Shown here piece by piece: positions 26,064-34,379 of a stretch of 64,000 nt of DNA; position 1 is the first letter of the stretch, and each line of letters opens with the position of its first letter. Under the pieces are notes generated by a model. The model did no database searches, was not told the origin of the DNA, and saw nothing but the letters and a program-made list of their open reading frames with translations. Both the position numbers and the translations under genes were made by a program. The DNA is from Bacillota bacterium (GTDB taxonomy: Bacteria; Bacillota; Sulfobacillia; Sulfobacillales; Sulfobacillaceae). Location of the stretch: positions 97,287 to 161,286 of the forward strand of contig JAKBWA010000064.1 in NCBI GenBank assembly GCA_021841025.1. Direction: 5' to 3'.

Positions 26064-26558
26064 GCGTTTTGACGCCCTCACCCCCGAAACACTATCTTCG
26101 TAAGGATACGTACCGACTCTTTTCTCTTCGTGGATTGAGGATGTTCATTCCACTTCTTAATATGTGCTCCGCGCGCAATCCCTACAACGTACTTGTCTCG
26201 AAATTACCGGCAATTTTCCTATCACCAGTTTACCCAATGTTCTTGAATAACTGAGCTGTCACACTCCATTTGGCGTTTCAAAAGACCAATAAAGTCTCAC
26301 CTTTTCTGTTTCTCCCCTTTAAGCTAACCTCGGTTGCAAGGAATTGATCTGGAGGCCGGTTATCTTGTTACGCTGGAGAGCACATGAGTCACTTCAACTA
26401 TCGGCTGCATAGGCGTAATAGACTGGGTTGTCTTGAATGTGTGATATGTTCACTATTGTAGCGATGTCCCTCATGCCACGCCAAAATTGTTCCGGCTCAC
26501 CACGTTAACGGACGCCGGGCGGCGGTCATATTCTTTTTGCAATGACGGACAGCCACGA
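26064..26558. other. Non-coding gap between ylbK and the SepIVA-like gene
   Basis: Nearly 500 bases have no credible ORF on either strand; track ORFs here are shadows or lack starts. No terminator with a T-run, RNA gene or riboswitch consensus was seen. It presumably holds the ylbK promoter. Confidence 0.4.
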
Positions 26559-27023
26559 TTATTCTTTGCGCAATTCCGCTCGGTTGGCTTCCAAATTTTC
26601 TGCCGTCTGGTGCAACTCCGCCACCAGCCTAGCCAGAATTTCATCGGCATAGGAGCGCGCACCGATATGAATCTCATGAGCCGTATTGCGGGCCTGATCG
26701 ATTATTTGATCAGCCTTTCGCCTGGCTTCCTGTAAGACCTGAGATTCGTTGGACAATTTTTCAACTTGGCCTTGAGCATGGGTAATGAGAATATCTGCCT
26801 GTTCCCCTGCCTCGCGCAAAATCCGGTCACGCTCCTGGATAATCCAACGAGCCTGTTTAATTTCTTCAGGCAGAACGTGTTGAATTTGGGTAATCAATGT
26901 GGTGAGTTCAGCCTCATCCATCAACACCCTTCCCGTCCAGGGCAAATGCCTGGATTGTCGGATGAGGTCGCGAAACCGATCCAAAAGAGCACCTAACTCC
27001 GACGTCATAGGTTCATTGGTCAT
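26559..27023 (-). CDS. SepIVA/DivIVA-like coiled-coil protein
   Basis: The 154-residue protein is nearly all helix. It has SELGALLDRFRDLIRQSRHLPWTGRVLMDEAELTTLI, then LPEEIKQARWIIQERDRILREAGEQADILITHAQ and a long coiled coil with RKADQIIDQARNTAHEI. The layout (regulator helix, 'P-x-x-G-x-V-L-M-D' turn, then EIKQAR...ER.RIL..A) resembles actinobacterial SepIVA, a DivIVA-type septal or membrane organiser. Its start overlaps the coaD stop (ATGA), so the two are coupled, a pairing also seen in other deep-branching Gram-positives as I recall. Role in division is inferred. Confidence 0.72.
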   Translation of the reverse strand: MTNEPMTSELGALLDRFRDLIRQSRHLPWTGRVLMDEAELTTLITQIQHVLPEEIKQARWIIQERDRILREAGEQADILITHAQGQVEKLSNESQVLQEARRKADQIIDQARNTAHEIHIGARSYADEILARLVAELHQTAENLEANRAELRKE

Positions 27024-27517
27024 ACTGATCCTCGATTTCTGTAGAATTTTTCGTGTAGCGCGGACTCGACCTGATCAGGAACCAAATTTTTTAACTCAGC
27101 ACCGTAAGACGCCAGTTCTTTGATCAAGGTTGAGCTTAGATAAGAATATTTCTCTCCGGTAAGAATAAATATCGTTTCCAGATCAGGAGCCATCTTTTTG
27201 TTCATCAAAGCAATTTGAAATTCGTAATCAAAATCCAGTACCGCCCGCAGTCCCCGCACGATCGCGTTGACCCCACGCTTTTGAGCGTAGCGCACCAAGA
27301 GGTCATTGCTTTGTTCGACACTCACATTAGCGATATGTTTAATGGATTCATGCACCATTTGCAACCGCTCACTTTCCGAAAACAGGGGGGTTTTAGAAGT
27401 ATTCACGAAGACCGCCACAATCAGCGTATCAAACAGTTTTGCTGCCCTTTCGATAACATCAACGTGCCCCAGGTGAATCGGATCGAAAGAACCTGGATAA
27501 ACTGCGATCCTTTCCAT
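27020..27517 (-). CDS. coaD: Phosphopantetheine adenylyltransferase
   Basis: CoaD makes dephospho-CoA from 4'-phosphopantetheine and ATP. The nucleotidyltransferase motif AVYPGSFDPIHLGHVDVIERA is at the N terminus with RGLRAVLDFDYEFQIALMN and the closing YSYLSSTLIKELASYG (the ISSTxxR-like loop). It is 165 residues long. The track start is a GTG directly before ATG; the ATG at 27517 behind AAGGGGG is preferred. It follows rsmD, the common Firmicute pairing. Confidence 0.97.
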   Translation of the reverse strand: MERIAVYPGSFDPIHLGHVDVIERAAKLFDTLIVAVFVNTSKTPLFSESERLQMVHESIKHIANVSVEQSNDLLVRYAQKRGVNAIVRGLRAVLDFDYEFQIALMNKKMAPDLETIFILTGEKYSYLSSTLIKELASYGAELKNLVPDQVESALHEKFYRNRGSV

Positions 27518-27567
27518 CACCGTTCCCCCTTCCCATCCAGTCCAGCCTTAGGAATCTGGCGCGAGTA

Positions 27568-28098
27568 TCATGCCATCCAATAACTTAACATGGTTCCGCC
27601 GTACTTTCTTTGCTTCCACAAAGTGAGGTTTTTAAATGGGCCAAAATCTTTTCCTGCGGGGTGTTCAACCAACAAAATTCCGCCATGACCCAATAATCCC
27701 GGCAGAGCTTGACCAACACTCTGACTCAATCCCTCACGCCATGGTGGATCACAAATAATTAAATCAAAGATCCGTTGTTGTTCCAACAAAGCCCTTATCG
27801 CCTGTTCCGCTGTGATAGGCCACAATTCGGCCGATGCCGTGACGGCAAGTGTAGCAATATTCGCCCGAATGGACGCCTGTGCGTGTCGATTGGGTTCAAC
27901 AAAAAGACACTGTTCGGCTCCCCATGACACGCTTTCCAATCCCATTGCTCCGCTTCCAGCATAGAGATCCAGCACCCGGGCTTGAAATAAATGATCCTTG
28001 AGACTATTAAACGCCGCCTCGCGAACTCGTTCGCCAGTTGGACGGGTAGATCGTCCTAGAGGTGCCGTAATTCGTCGCCCGGACAGTTCTCCCCCCAC
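27568..28098 (-). CDS. rsmD: 16S rRNA (guanine966-N2)-methyltransferase RsmD
   Basis: The protein opens GGELSGRRITAPLGRSTRPTGERVREAAFN, the RsmD signature, followed by SAM motif VLDLYAGSGAMGLE and the catalytic DPPW in FDLIICDPPWREG. The start is a GTG; only rarer codons lie upstream before an in-frame stop, and AAAGG stands nine bases before it. It is 176 residues long. Synteny with coaD supports the call. Confidence 0.95.
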   Translation of the reverse strand: MGGELSGRRITAPLGRSTRPTGERVREAAFNSLKDHLFQARVLDLYAGSGAMGLESVSWGAEQCLFVEPNRHAQASIRANIATLAVTASAELWPITAEQAIRALLEQQRIFDLIICDPPWREGLSQSVGQALPGLLGHGGILLVEHPAGKDFGPFKNLTLWKQRKYGGTMLSYWMA

Positions 28099-28179
28099 AA
28101 TACGAATCCTTTCACTCCCCTTTTTGCATTACGAGAACTGATTGCTGATTGCACTGCCAGTATACCATTGACCCTTCCT

Positions 28180-28926
28180 TCATTGCATCTTCATCAATTG
28201 CGAAACAGTAACAAAGCGATAACCTCGCAGTGTCAAGTCCTTAAGTATAATCGGCAAGGCCTCAATGGTCTGCCGGCGGTTTGAGCCTCCATCATGAAAT
28301 AGCACGATGTCCCCAGGTTGAATGTGGCTGAGAACACGGCTCACAATAGTTTCCACCCCGGGATTGGACCAATCTCGGGTATCTTCTGTCCATGACCACA
28401 TCACTATATGCAAGTGAGTCATTTGAGCCGCTTGCAGTACGACCTTGTTGTAGGTTCCGTATGGTGTGCGAAGCAGCGTCGGGGTGATTCCAGTGACTTT
28501 TTTAATCGTCTCGTTGGCCTTTTTCAAATCAGCCACGTCTTCAGAAAGACTGTGCCGGGCTAAATTGATATGACTGTAGGTATGGTTTCCGACCTCCATT
28601 TTGTCATGAATTTCTTGTTGGACAATTTGGGGATTGCGCAAAACTTGTTGCCCTATCACAAAAAACGTGGCAACGGCATGATGGGTCTTCAGGATGTGAA
28701 GAATTTTGGGAGTAGAGGATTTCCAAGGGCCGTCGTCAAATGTGAGCGCTACCACCTTGTGTGTCGTTTTTACGTACCACGTAATCTGCGGATTTGTTCC
28801 TCCCCGCAATGAGACTGCCTCGCTTTGATGCCATTCTATCATTCCGACTATGAATAGTAAGACAGCCAGTACCAGTTTCCAATACGGATAATAACGCCGA
28901 ATCGATACGGTAAAGAATCCTGTCAT
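28180..28926 (-). CDS. Polysaccharide deacetylase (NodB domain), membrane-anchored
   Basis: A single N-terminal membrane helix (YWKLVLAVLLFIVGMIEW) leads to a NodB domain: metal-binding VVALTFDDGPW, HTYSHINL (the HxxxH motif), RTPYGTYNK and the closing DIVLFHDGG. Such enzymes remove acetyl groups from peptidoglycan or other wall sugars; in spore formers PdaB-like members act in sporulation. The track start (28971) lies inside the next gene. The ATG at 28926 overlaps its stop by four bases and is preferred (248 residues). Confidence 0.9.
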   Translation of the reverse strand: MTGFFTVSIRRYYPYWKLVLAVLLFIVGMIEWHQSEAVSLRGGTNPQITWYVKTTHKVVALTFDDGPWKSSTPKILHILKTHHAVATFFVIGQQVLRNPQIVQQEIHDKMEVGNHTYSHINLARHSLSEDVADLKKANETIKKVTGITPTLLRTPYGTYNKVVLQAAQMTHLHIVMWSWTEDTRDWSNPGVETIVSRVLSHIQPGDIVLFHDGGSNRRQTIEALPIILKDLTLRGYRFVTVSQLMKMQ

Positions 28927-29192
28927 CGTGTCGTTCCCCACAAAATCATGACCACACCAGCTGCAATCCAAGCAATCTTATTAAAGGAAACGTTGCTGGC
29001 CGTCATCCCGGCGATGCCTAAAAGCATGGTGCTGGTCAAAACAATCGGGCCTGCCAGACCTAAAAACCCGTTGATTCGTACAGCCACATCCAATCTTTGG
29101 AAACGCCACATGAGAATGGCGCCCGTCAATTCAATGCTCGCGGAAATTAACCGAATTAAGACCATTCCCTTCAAATACACGTCATTTGACAT
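28923..29192 (-). CDS. YqhV-like (DUF2619) small membrane protein
   Basis: Eighty-nine residues have three probable membrane helices (LIRLISASIELTGAILMW, INGFLGLAGPIVLTSTMLL, IAWIAAGVVMILWG). The YqhV/DUF2619 family is found in spore formers and has no proven function. A strong AGGAGG lies upstream. Its stop overlaps the deacetylase start, so the two are probably coupled. Confidence 0.75.
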   Translation of the reverse strand: MSNDVYLKGMVLIRLISASIELTGAILMWRFQRLDVAVRINGFLGLAGPIVLTSTMLLGIAGMTASNVSFNKIAWIAAGVVMILWGTTR

Positions 29193-29229
29193 ATCCTGCG
29201 GTCCTCCTTCTCAAATCTTTAAGTCTCAT

Positions 29230-29700
29230 TTAGCGTATCAGCCGAAGCATCCAATCAATTATCTGCAGCATCAAGTAAGTGGTCCCGGCGGCCATTAAGG
29301 GGCCCACCGGTATGCCTCCCCAAAACACAATTCCCAGGATAGAGCCCACAATTAATCCCAGCATCAAATGACTATTCTCCGCCAATAATTGAAGCCCTCG
29401 CCCGTTGAGATTCGTGGCTACTGCTCCCCCAATCACGGCCAGTATTCCCGGGATGGTCAGAAAACTGTGGAAAACTTCTTTCATATTGACTTTACCCACC
29501 GCAAATGGCACCAGCATGCCCAGAGTCAAAAAGAGCAAACCTATTTCCACAGCTCTCCGTTCTAAGACAGGATACAAGGAGGTCATTCGCATAAATCGAA
29601 TCCCTAAAAGAATAGCGGCCGACGCCGCCACAATATTGGAACGAGCCCAAATTCCCAGAATTAAGATAAAGAGAAGACCAACACTTTCCGTGGTAAACAT
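29230..29700 (-). CDS. DUF441 (UPF0756) integral membrane protein
   Basis: The 156-residue, very hydrophobic protein has four to five membrane spans. Its segments VERRAVEIGLLFLTLGMLVPFAVGKV and PGILAVIGGAVATNLNGRGLQLL are characteristic of the UPF0756/YeaL family. Function is unknown. It is first in a unit with the DUF2619 and deacetylase genes. Confidence 0.85.
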   Translation of the reverse strand: MFTTESVGLLFILILGIWARSNIVAASAAILLGIRFMRMTSLYPVLERRAVEIGLLFLTLGMLVPFAVGKVNMKEVFHSFLTIPGILAVIGGAVATNLNGRGLQLLAENSHLMLGLIVGSILGIVFWGGIPVGPLMAAGTTYLMLQIIDWMLRLIR

Positions 29701-29749
29701 AACGGCCCCCTTGTTTCTTGTCCCACGGCCAGTTTATGAACCGTGCCAC

Positions 29750-29785
29750 AAAAAAAGACCGGTCCTCCTGTGAAGGACCGGTCTT
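29750..29785 (-). terminator. Terminator of the comA-comB unit
   Basis: Minus-strand AAGACCGGTCCT and its complement form a 12-base stem with a short loop, followed by seven T. It lies 16 bases past the comB stop. The near-symmetry means it could also work weakly on the plus strand. Confidence 0.92.
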
Positions 29786-29800
29786 GCACCTTCGTGCCCG

Positions 29801-30490
29801 TTAAGAATAGGCAAACCAATTTGTGGACTGTCGAACGGGAACCCTAGAATATATGTTGAGGGATGCCGCAAAATCCACATCTTGCTCCAAACCTTGATTA
29901 ATCAGTGTTTTGGCATGAGAAGCGAGACGAATTCCTTGCACAAGATCATCTTGCCATCGCCTATAGAAGGCACAGGCCAAATGCGCACCATCGCCTCGAA
30001 GATCCGTCGGCCAGTAGCTAACAATAGATCCTGCGGCAAGCACATCCTCCAAGGCCACTTGACCTTCCGTTCCGGCGCACACTACTAGTCCTGTGTCCGC
30101 CGCACGTATTTGCTGCTCGAAACAGGCTCTGGCATTAACCAATGCCCCCAATGCCACCCACGAAGCATCTCTGACACGCTCCACAGCCTGCGTCCCGTTT
30201 GTTGTGCTTAGCACTACGAGTCGATCTTGAACCATAGATTCGGGATAGTCAAAAGGGGAATTGCCTGCATCAAATCCGGGAAGGGGACGATTATGCCTTT
30301 CCCCGCCCAACAAAACATGGGGATTTTTATCCCGCAATGAAAAAGCCTCGTCAACATCAGCAACGGGCAGCACTCCTTGGGCACCCCGTTCCAATATCGT
30401 AGCCATTGTCGTTGTGGCCCGTAAGGTATCCACAACCACTACTGCGTAATTTTCCAAGGGAGGCATGTCATCTTGCCACCGAAATACCAC
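29801..30490 (-). CDS. comB: 2-phosphosulfolactate phosphatase (ComB family)
   Basis: ComB hydrolyses 2-phosphosulfolactate to sulfolactate. Diagnostic segments are VVVVDTLRATTTMATILERGA, LGGERHNRPLPGFDAGNSPFDY and LSTTNGTQAVERV. It is 229 residues and starts with GTG one base after the comA stop. In Bacillus the homologous pair (yit genes) makes 3-sulfolactate stored in spores; in methanogens the pathway leads to coenzyme M. The nearby SASP and GPR genes favour the spore role here. Confidence 0.93.
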   Translation of the reverse strand: MVFRWQDDMPPLENYAVVVVDTLRATTTMATILERGAQGVLPVADVDEAFSLRDKNPHVLLGGERHNRPLPGFDAGNSPFDYPESMVQDRLVVLSTTNGTQAVERVRDASWVALGALVNARACFEQQIRAADTGLVVCAGTEGQVALEDVLAAGSIVSYWPTDLRGDGAHLACAFYRRWQDDLVQGIRLASHAKTLINQGLEQDVDFAASLNIYSRVPVRQSTNWFAYS

Positions 30491-30491
30491 A

Positions 30492-31376
30492 TCAACCGAG
30501 CGGATTTTTTACACCTCTTTCCACGCCGTGTTTTACCGATGTCGGCCCAAGACCAGGCGTTTTAACTTGACACACAGTTAGATAGTAATGGCGCAAGGTG
30601 TCTCCCCGCAAGCCTACTCGCAAAGCTTCCAGTGCCAAAACATCTTGAGGCTGCACATTGCCGAGATTGACGTTGGGACCAAAGCGCAAAATAAGTTCCT
30701 GTTGTTGGGATTTTTGCGGCGCCTCCCACAAAATGCGCCCTGGATCAGCAATATGAGTAACCAATTCCTGCAACTCCTCCTCAAGCACCTGACCCTCGTC
30801 GTCATAAATTACCGTCCCTGATCCCCCTTCCCGGCCTTCGACAATGACGGTGTCGGCTCCGGCTTCCAAATCTCTATTCACTTGTTGTGACAGTGTCATC
30901 TCCGTGATTGCATCACGACGGTCCTTCTTCCCCACTTCGCTTAAAATCATTGAAAATCCATACGCACGGGCTAACTGAATGGTCTGCCTCCGAGTTTCCG
31001 GGTCCAGAACAATTGTCCCGTCGGAAACCTCGATCCCGGTAAAACCCAGTTCTCGAGCTCGTTCCAGATATTCCACCACCCGTCCTTGTAATAACGCCAA
31101 CTCTAAGAATGTGCCACCAGGAAATATGTCCACACCATAAGATTTAATTAACTCAATTTTTTGCCGCAACAATCGTGTTTTATAAAATGCCGATGTGCCA
31201 AAAGTCAGTTTGACGTGATCCACATAATCACTGGCCAACTCCATTAAATCCCGACTGTCGGTTAAACCCAATCCCTTATCAATGACCATGGTCAATCCAC
31301 GCTGCCTTGGCTTTTCTGTACGATCAGGATGAGGAAAGTCCAAGATATCACACCAAGCTTTATCTTTCTTGCTCAC
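30492..31376 (-). CDS. comA: Phosphosulfolactate synthase (ComA family)
   Basis: ComA adds sulfite to phosphoenolpyruvate. The TIM-barrel signature includes RQRGLTMVIDKGLGL, DHVKLTFGTSAFY, GVDIFPGGTFLELAL and VIVEGREGGSGTVIYDD. The 382-residue track ORF begins far upstream in non-homologous sequence. A GTG at 31376 has GGAGG eight bases upstream and gives VSKKDKAWCDILDF, a 294-residue protein of slightly long family length. It is the promoter-proximal gene of comA-comB and is divergent from an MFS transporter. Confidence 0.92.
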   Translation of the reverse strand: MSKKDKAWCDILDFPHPDRTEKPRQRGLTMVIDKGLGLTDSRDLMELASDYVDHVKLTFGTSAFYKTRLLRQKIELIKSYGVDIFPGGTFLELALLQGRVVEYLERARELGFTGIEVSDGTIVLDPETRRQTIQLARAYGFSMILSEVGKKDRRDAITEMTLSQQVNRDLEAGADTVIVEGREGGSGTVIYDDEGQVLEEELQELVTHIADPGRILWEAPQKSQQQELILRFGPNVNLGNVQPQDVLALEALRVGLRGDTLRHYYLTVCQVKTPGLGPTSVKHGVERGVKNPLG

Positions 31377-31574
31377 CGTAGGCGCCTCCATTTCGTTGTA
31401 CTTTGATTTCTTTGGCACCATATTCGAACAAACCGAACAAAGTGAGAGAAAAATATTGGATGATGCCGTACCATCCGGTGCCAATCTCTTCACAAATATT
31501 GGAATCATGCCCGAGACTAAAGCAGGACATGTTAACGGTGTTAATGTCGATGACATGATAGGGAGGCGAACGGC

Positions 31575-32924
31575 ATGGCTCAACATGCCCAAGAGGGTCA
31601 CAGACATCACCCGAACAACTCTTCCGACCAATTGTCCCACGGCTGGAAGTTATGGATTTTGACCACCGTTCCATTTATTATGGTTCTGGGCAACTCCATG
31701 TTGATTCCGGTTTTGCCCAAGATGATGAAGGTCATGCACCTTAGCTTGTTTCAAGTGGGCCTCATTATCACCATTTTCTCTATTCCGGCTGGAATCATCA
31801 TTCCCTTCGCCGGAGCATTATCAGACCGTATCGGCCGGCGTGTTATAATGACTCCCGCATTGCTGCTATACGGTATAGCAGGACTCGGAGCCGGAGTTTC
31901 CTCATGGCTGGTTCCCAATCCCTACTATTGGATTATGGGTTTTCGATTATTGCAAGGGATTGGTGCCGGAGGCACTTATCAGCTCGCGATGGCCGTAGCC
32001 GGAGATATGTTTCAATCTCAAAAAAGGGCGCAAGCCTTAGGCATTTTAGAAGCAGCCAACGGATTGGGAAAAGTCATCTCACCAATCAGCGGCTCCCTTC
32101 TGGCCCTGATCATTTGGTTCGCCCCTTTTTTCGTTTATGGGCTATTGTCATTCCCGGTTGCTCTAGCCATATGGTTCTTTATCAAAGAGCCTGATCCCAA
32201 ACCTCAAGGCGGTTTGAATAAATATTGGCAAGGATTAAAAACAACATTGGCAACCAAAAGCGGGTCCATTCTCACCACTTTCCTGGGTGGTGCAGTTGTT
32301 CTCTTTATCCTCTTCGGAGTGTTAAGCTACCTTGCTGACATATTGGAAAAGAACTTTGGGTACGGAGAATTTGCGCGCGGGTTGATTATCGCTATCCCGG
32401 TTCTGGCCTCAGCATTGACATCTTATGTTTCGGGAACTGTTTTGCAAAAACGACTGGCCCAATGGTCCCGCCCTGTAGTGGTCCTCGGGATGAGCCTTAT
32501 AGCCCTCTCTATGGCTATTGAACCATTTTTTGTCACCGTTAACCTCTACATAGCCATGGGCATTCTGGTCTTCCAAGGAATCGGCACTGGCAGCGTGCTT
32601 CCTTCAATCAATACTCTAGTCACCAGCGCAACGACTTCAAGGGAACGGGGCGTTGTCACAAGTCTTTATGGCAGTGTCAGGTTCTTTGGGGTCGCGATGG
32701 GACCGCCTCTCTTCGCAGTGGCGATGGTTCACCGTTATATGACATTTTGGGCGGTAGCAGTGCTGGCGGCCGTAACTGCCGTGTTAAGCGGGTTTTTCAT
32801 CAACGAAAAACAAATGTTGCCCAAATCCATTCGTACAAGCGACAGGAAAGTCAGAAGCGATCAAATAGATTCTGAGACACCGGACGAACATGCACCATCA
32901 CCCCGGTCTCGGATGCGCCCATAG
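31575..32924 (+). CDS. Major facilitator superfamily transporter
   Basis: Twelve membrane helices are predicted from the hydrophobic pattern. The MFS motif A appears as GALSDRIGRRVIM after helix 2, and the half-repeat GFRLLQGIGAGGTYQLAMAVAGDMF resembles drug/H+ antiporter motif C-like segments. The ATG at 31575 follows GGGAGGCG. The cytoplasmic tail is charged (RTSDRKVRSDQIDSETPDEH). Substrate is unknown. Divergence from comA makes sulfolactate or sulfite export possible, but most such proteins export drugs. Confidence 0.88.
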   Translation: MAQHAQEGHRHHPNNSSDQLSHGWKLWILTTVPFIMVLGNSMLIPVLPKMMKVMHLSLFQVGLIITIFSIPAGIIIPFAGALSDRIGRRVIMTPALLLYGIAGLGAGVSSWLVPNPYYWIMGFRLLQGIGAGGTYQLAMAVAGDMFQSQKRAQALGILEAANGLGKVISPISGSLLALIIWFAPFFVYGLLSFPVALAIWFFIKEPDPKPQGGLNKYWQGLKTTLATKSGSILTTFLGGAVVLFILFGVLSYLADILEKNFGYGEFARGLIIAIPVLASALTSYVSGTVLQKRLAQWSRPVVVLGMSLIALSMAIEPFFVTVNLYIAMGILVFQGIGTGSVLPSINTLVTSATTSRERGVVTSLYGSVRFFGVAMGPPLFAVAMVHRYMTFWAVAVLAAVTAVLSGFFINEKQMLPKSIRTSDRKVRSDQIDSETPDEHAPSPRSRMRP

Positions 32925-32975
32925 ACCGTTTGTTAAACATTGTCATTTTATATCAAGCAATTCCCAAAGGTTTCC

Positions 32976-33005
32976 GGATTAAAAAACTTAAGTCGAGTCA
33001 TACTA
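32976..33005 (+). promoter_or_regulatory. Sigma-G-like promoter of the SASP gene
   Basis: CATACTA (32999-33005) fits the forespore sigma-G -10 consensus CATWHTA exactly. Eighteen bases upstream lies GGATT, a 3/5 match to the -35 GHATR. Its place 23 bases before the SASP start codon fits a late forespore gene. Confidence 0.5.
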
Positions 33006-33027
33006 ACAACAGCACGCAAGCAAGGAG

Positions 33028-33258
33028 GTGAAAACAATGGCACGAGGAAGCAATACCGGAAATCGCGCAATCGTAACCGGTGCTCAAAAAGCCCTGGATC
33101 AGTTCAAATATGAAGTTGCCCACGAACTGGGTCTGCAAGGTGTGGAAGACGGCTACTGGGGAGAAGTTCCTGCCCGCCAGTGCGGCGCGGTTGGAGGACA
33201 CATGGTGCGAAAGATGATTGAAATGGCCGAACAAAACATGGCTGGCCGCAATCGTTAG
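33028..33258 (+). CDS. Alpha/beta-type small acid-soluble spore protein
   Basis: The 76-residue sequence contains AQKALDQFKYEVAHELGL and a closing GGHMVRKMIEMAEQNM, the two conserved blocks of alpha/beta SASPs, with the GPR cleavage site region around YEVAHELG. SASPs coat and protect spore DNA and are degraded by GPR on germination; gpr lies 4 kb away. AAGGAGGTG precedes the start; the second ATG (MARGSNTG) nine bases on is an alternative. It is a monocistronic gene with its own terminator. Confidence 0.95.
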   Translation: MKTMARGSNTGNRAIVTGAQKALDQFKYEVAHELGLQGVEDGYWGEVPARQCGAVGGHMVRKMIEMAEQNMAGRNR

Positions 33259-33283
33259 TCTGTCGAACTCTCCTGACCAATGT

Positions 33284-33319
33284 CAAGAAAAATGGACGAT
33301 TTCCCGTCCATTTTTCTTG
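33284..33319 (+). terminator. Terminator of the SASP gene
   Basis: CAAGAAAAATGGACG and its perfect complement form a 15-base stem with a six-base loop; the descending arm ends TTTTTCTTGTTTGTT. The A-rich ascending arm makes it potentially bidirectional. Confidence 0.92.
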
Positions 33320-33364
33320 TTTGTTAATATATCTTGACATATAATGTAAATGTTTTTTTACATT
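33317..33364 (+). promoter_or_regulatory. Promoter and palindromic operator candidate of the Mo/W-type importer
   Basis: TTGTTT (33317-33322), a 17-base spacer and TATAAT (33340-33345) form a promoter. The inverted repeat AATGTAAA-N6-TTTACATT (33343-33364) begins at the -10 and covers the start site. That is a repressor position, and the XRE-type regulator encoded last in this operon is a natural candidate to bind it. Confidence 0.6.
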
Positions 33365-33386
33365 CCTTCAGGAGAGTGATTAAACC

Positions 33387-34379
33387 GTGACAGTCAAAAA
33401 CCTGCGAGTTTCCGTAGCGCTCCTAAGTTTGTGTGGCCTTTTGGCCGCCTGCGGATCTCCCGTCTCTTCGCCAACCCATAACAGTTCCCAGTCCACCGTG
33501 CACGTTGTGTTCGCCGGTTCCCTGGAACAAGTGAATAATCAATATTTCGGACCCGCTTTTGAAAAATCTAAACATATTCGCTATCAAGGACAAGGTGGCG
33601 GTTCTTACGGCATGGCTCATGAAATTGCTTCCCACAGTATCCCGGCTGATGTATTTGAAAGTATTGGCCAAGGACCCATTCAGGCTGCCGGTAAGTCCGC
33701 AGATCCGTGGGCCATCGCTGTGGCCTCAAGTCCTTTGGTTCTCGCATATAACGCTCACTCACCATATGCCGCTGAACTCAACTTGATTCGAAGGGGAAAA
33801 AAGCCCTTTCGCGACCTCTTTCAAATCTTAGCCAAACCGGGCTTCAAGTTAGGACGCACCAATCCAAATACCGATCCTCAAGGTCAAGCTTTTGTCATGG
33901 CTATGGACCTGGCCCAGAAACTATACCATTTGCCCACGGGTATGCCAAAACAAATCTTAGGACCCACAACCACAGGGTCTGAAATTTACACGGAGGAAGG
34001 AATTCTCTCGCTGCTTCAATCCGGTGGTTTAGATGCCTCTAGTGCATTTTTATCCGAAGCCATACAGCGCCACTTGAATTACATCGTATTTCCCTCCAAA
34101 CTCAATTTTTCCAACCCCAAAGATGTGAGGTGGTACCACCAAGCCTATGTTAAACTGTCGAACGGCCAAATTGTTCATGGAACACCTTTAGCGATTGATG
34201 TTACGGCCATTGGCCGTCCTCCGTCTTCCGGAGCCGTGAGTTTCATCCAATTTTTATTGTCCACCCAAGGACAATCCCTCTTCCGTCAGGAAGGTTATAC
34301 CGTTTTTCACCCCTATGTCGTGGGCCAAACTCACGCCCTTCCTCAAGTTTTACGCAAGGAGTTGAACCATGCTGTATAA
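33387..34379 (+). CDS. ABC transporter substrate-binding lipoprotein, molybdate/tungstate type
   Basis: A lipoprotein signal peptide ends in LLAACGS. The mature part resembles the ModA/WtpA group: HVVFAGSLEQVNNQYFGPAFEKSKHIRYQGQGGGSYGMAHEI and DVFESIGQGP, then VLAYNAHSPYA and the closing GAVSFIQFLLSTQGQSLFRQEGY. It should bind an oxyanion outside the membrane. Molybdate or tungstate is the best guess; sulfate-like anions are possible. The start is GTG behind AGGAGAG. It overlaps the permease gene by 11 bases. Confidence 0.87.
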   Translation: MTVKNLRVSVALLSLCGLLAACGSPVSSPTHNSSQSTVHVVFAGSLEQVNNQYFGPAFEKSKHIRYQGQGGGSYGMAHEIASHSIPADVFESIGQGPIQAAGKSADPWAIAVASSPLVLAYNAHSPYAAELNLIRRGKKPFRDLFQILAKPGFKLGRTNPNTDPQGQAFVMAMDLAQKLYHLPTGMPKQILGPTTTGSEIYTEEGILSLLQSGGLDASSAFLSEAIQRHLNYIVFPSKLNFSNPKDVRWYHQAYVKLSNGQIVHGTPLAIDVTAIGRPPSSGAVSFIQFLLSTQGQSLFRQEGYTVFHPYVVGQTHALPQVLRKELNHAV

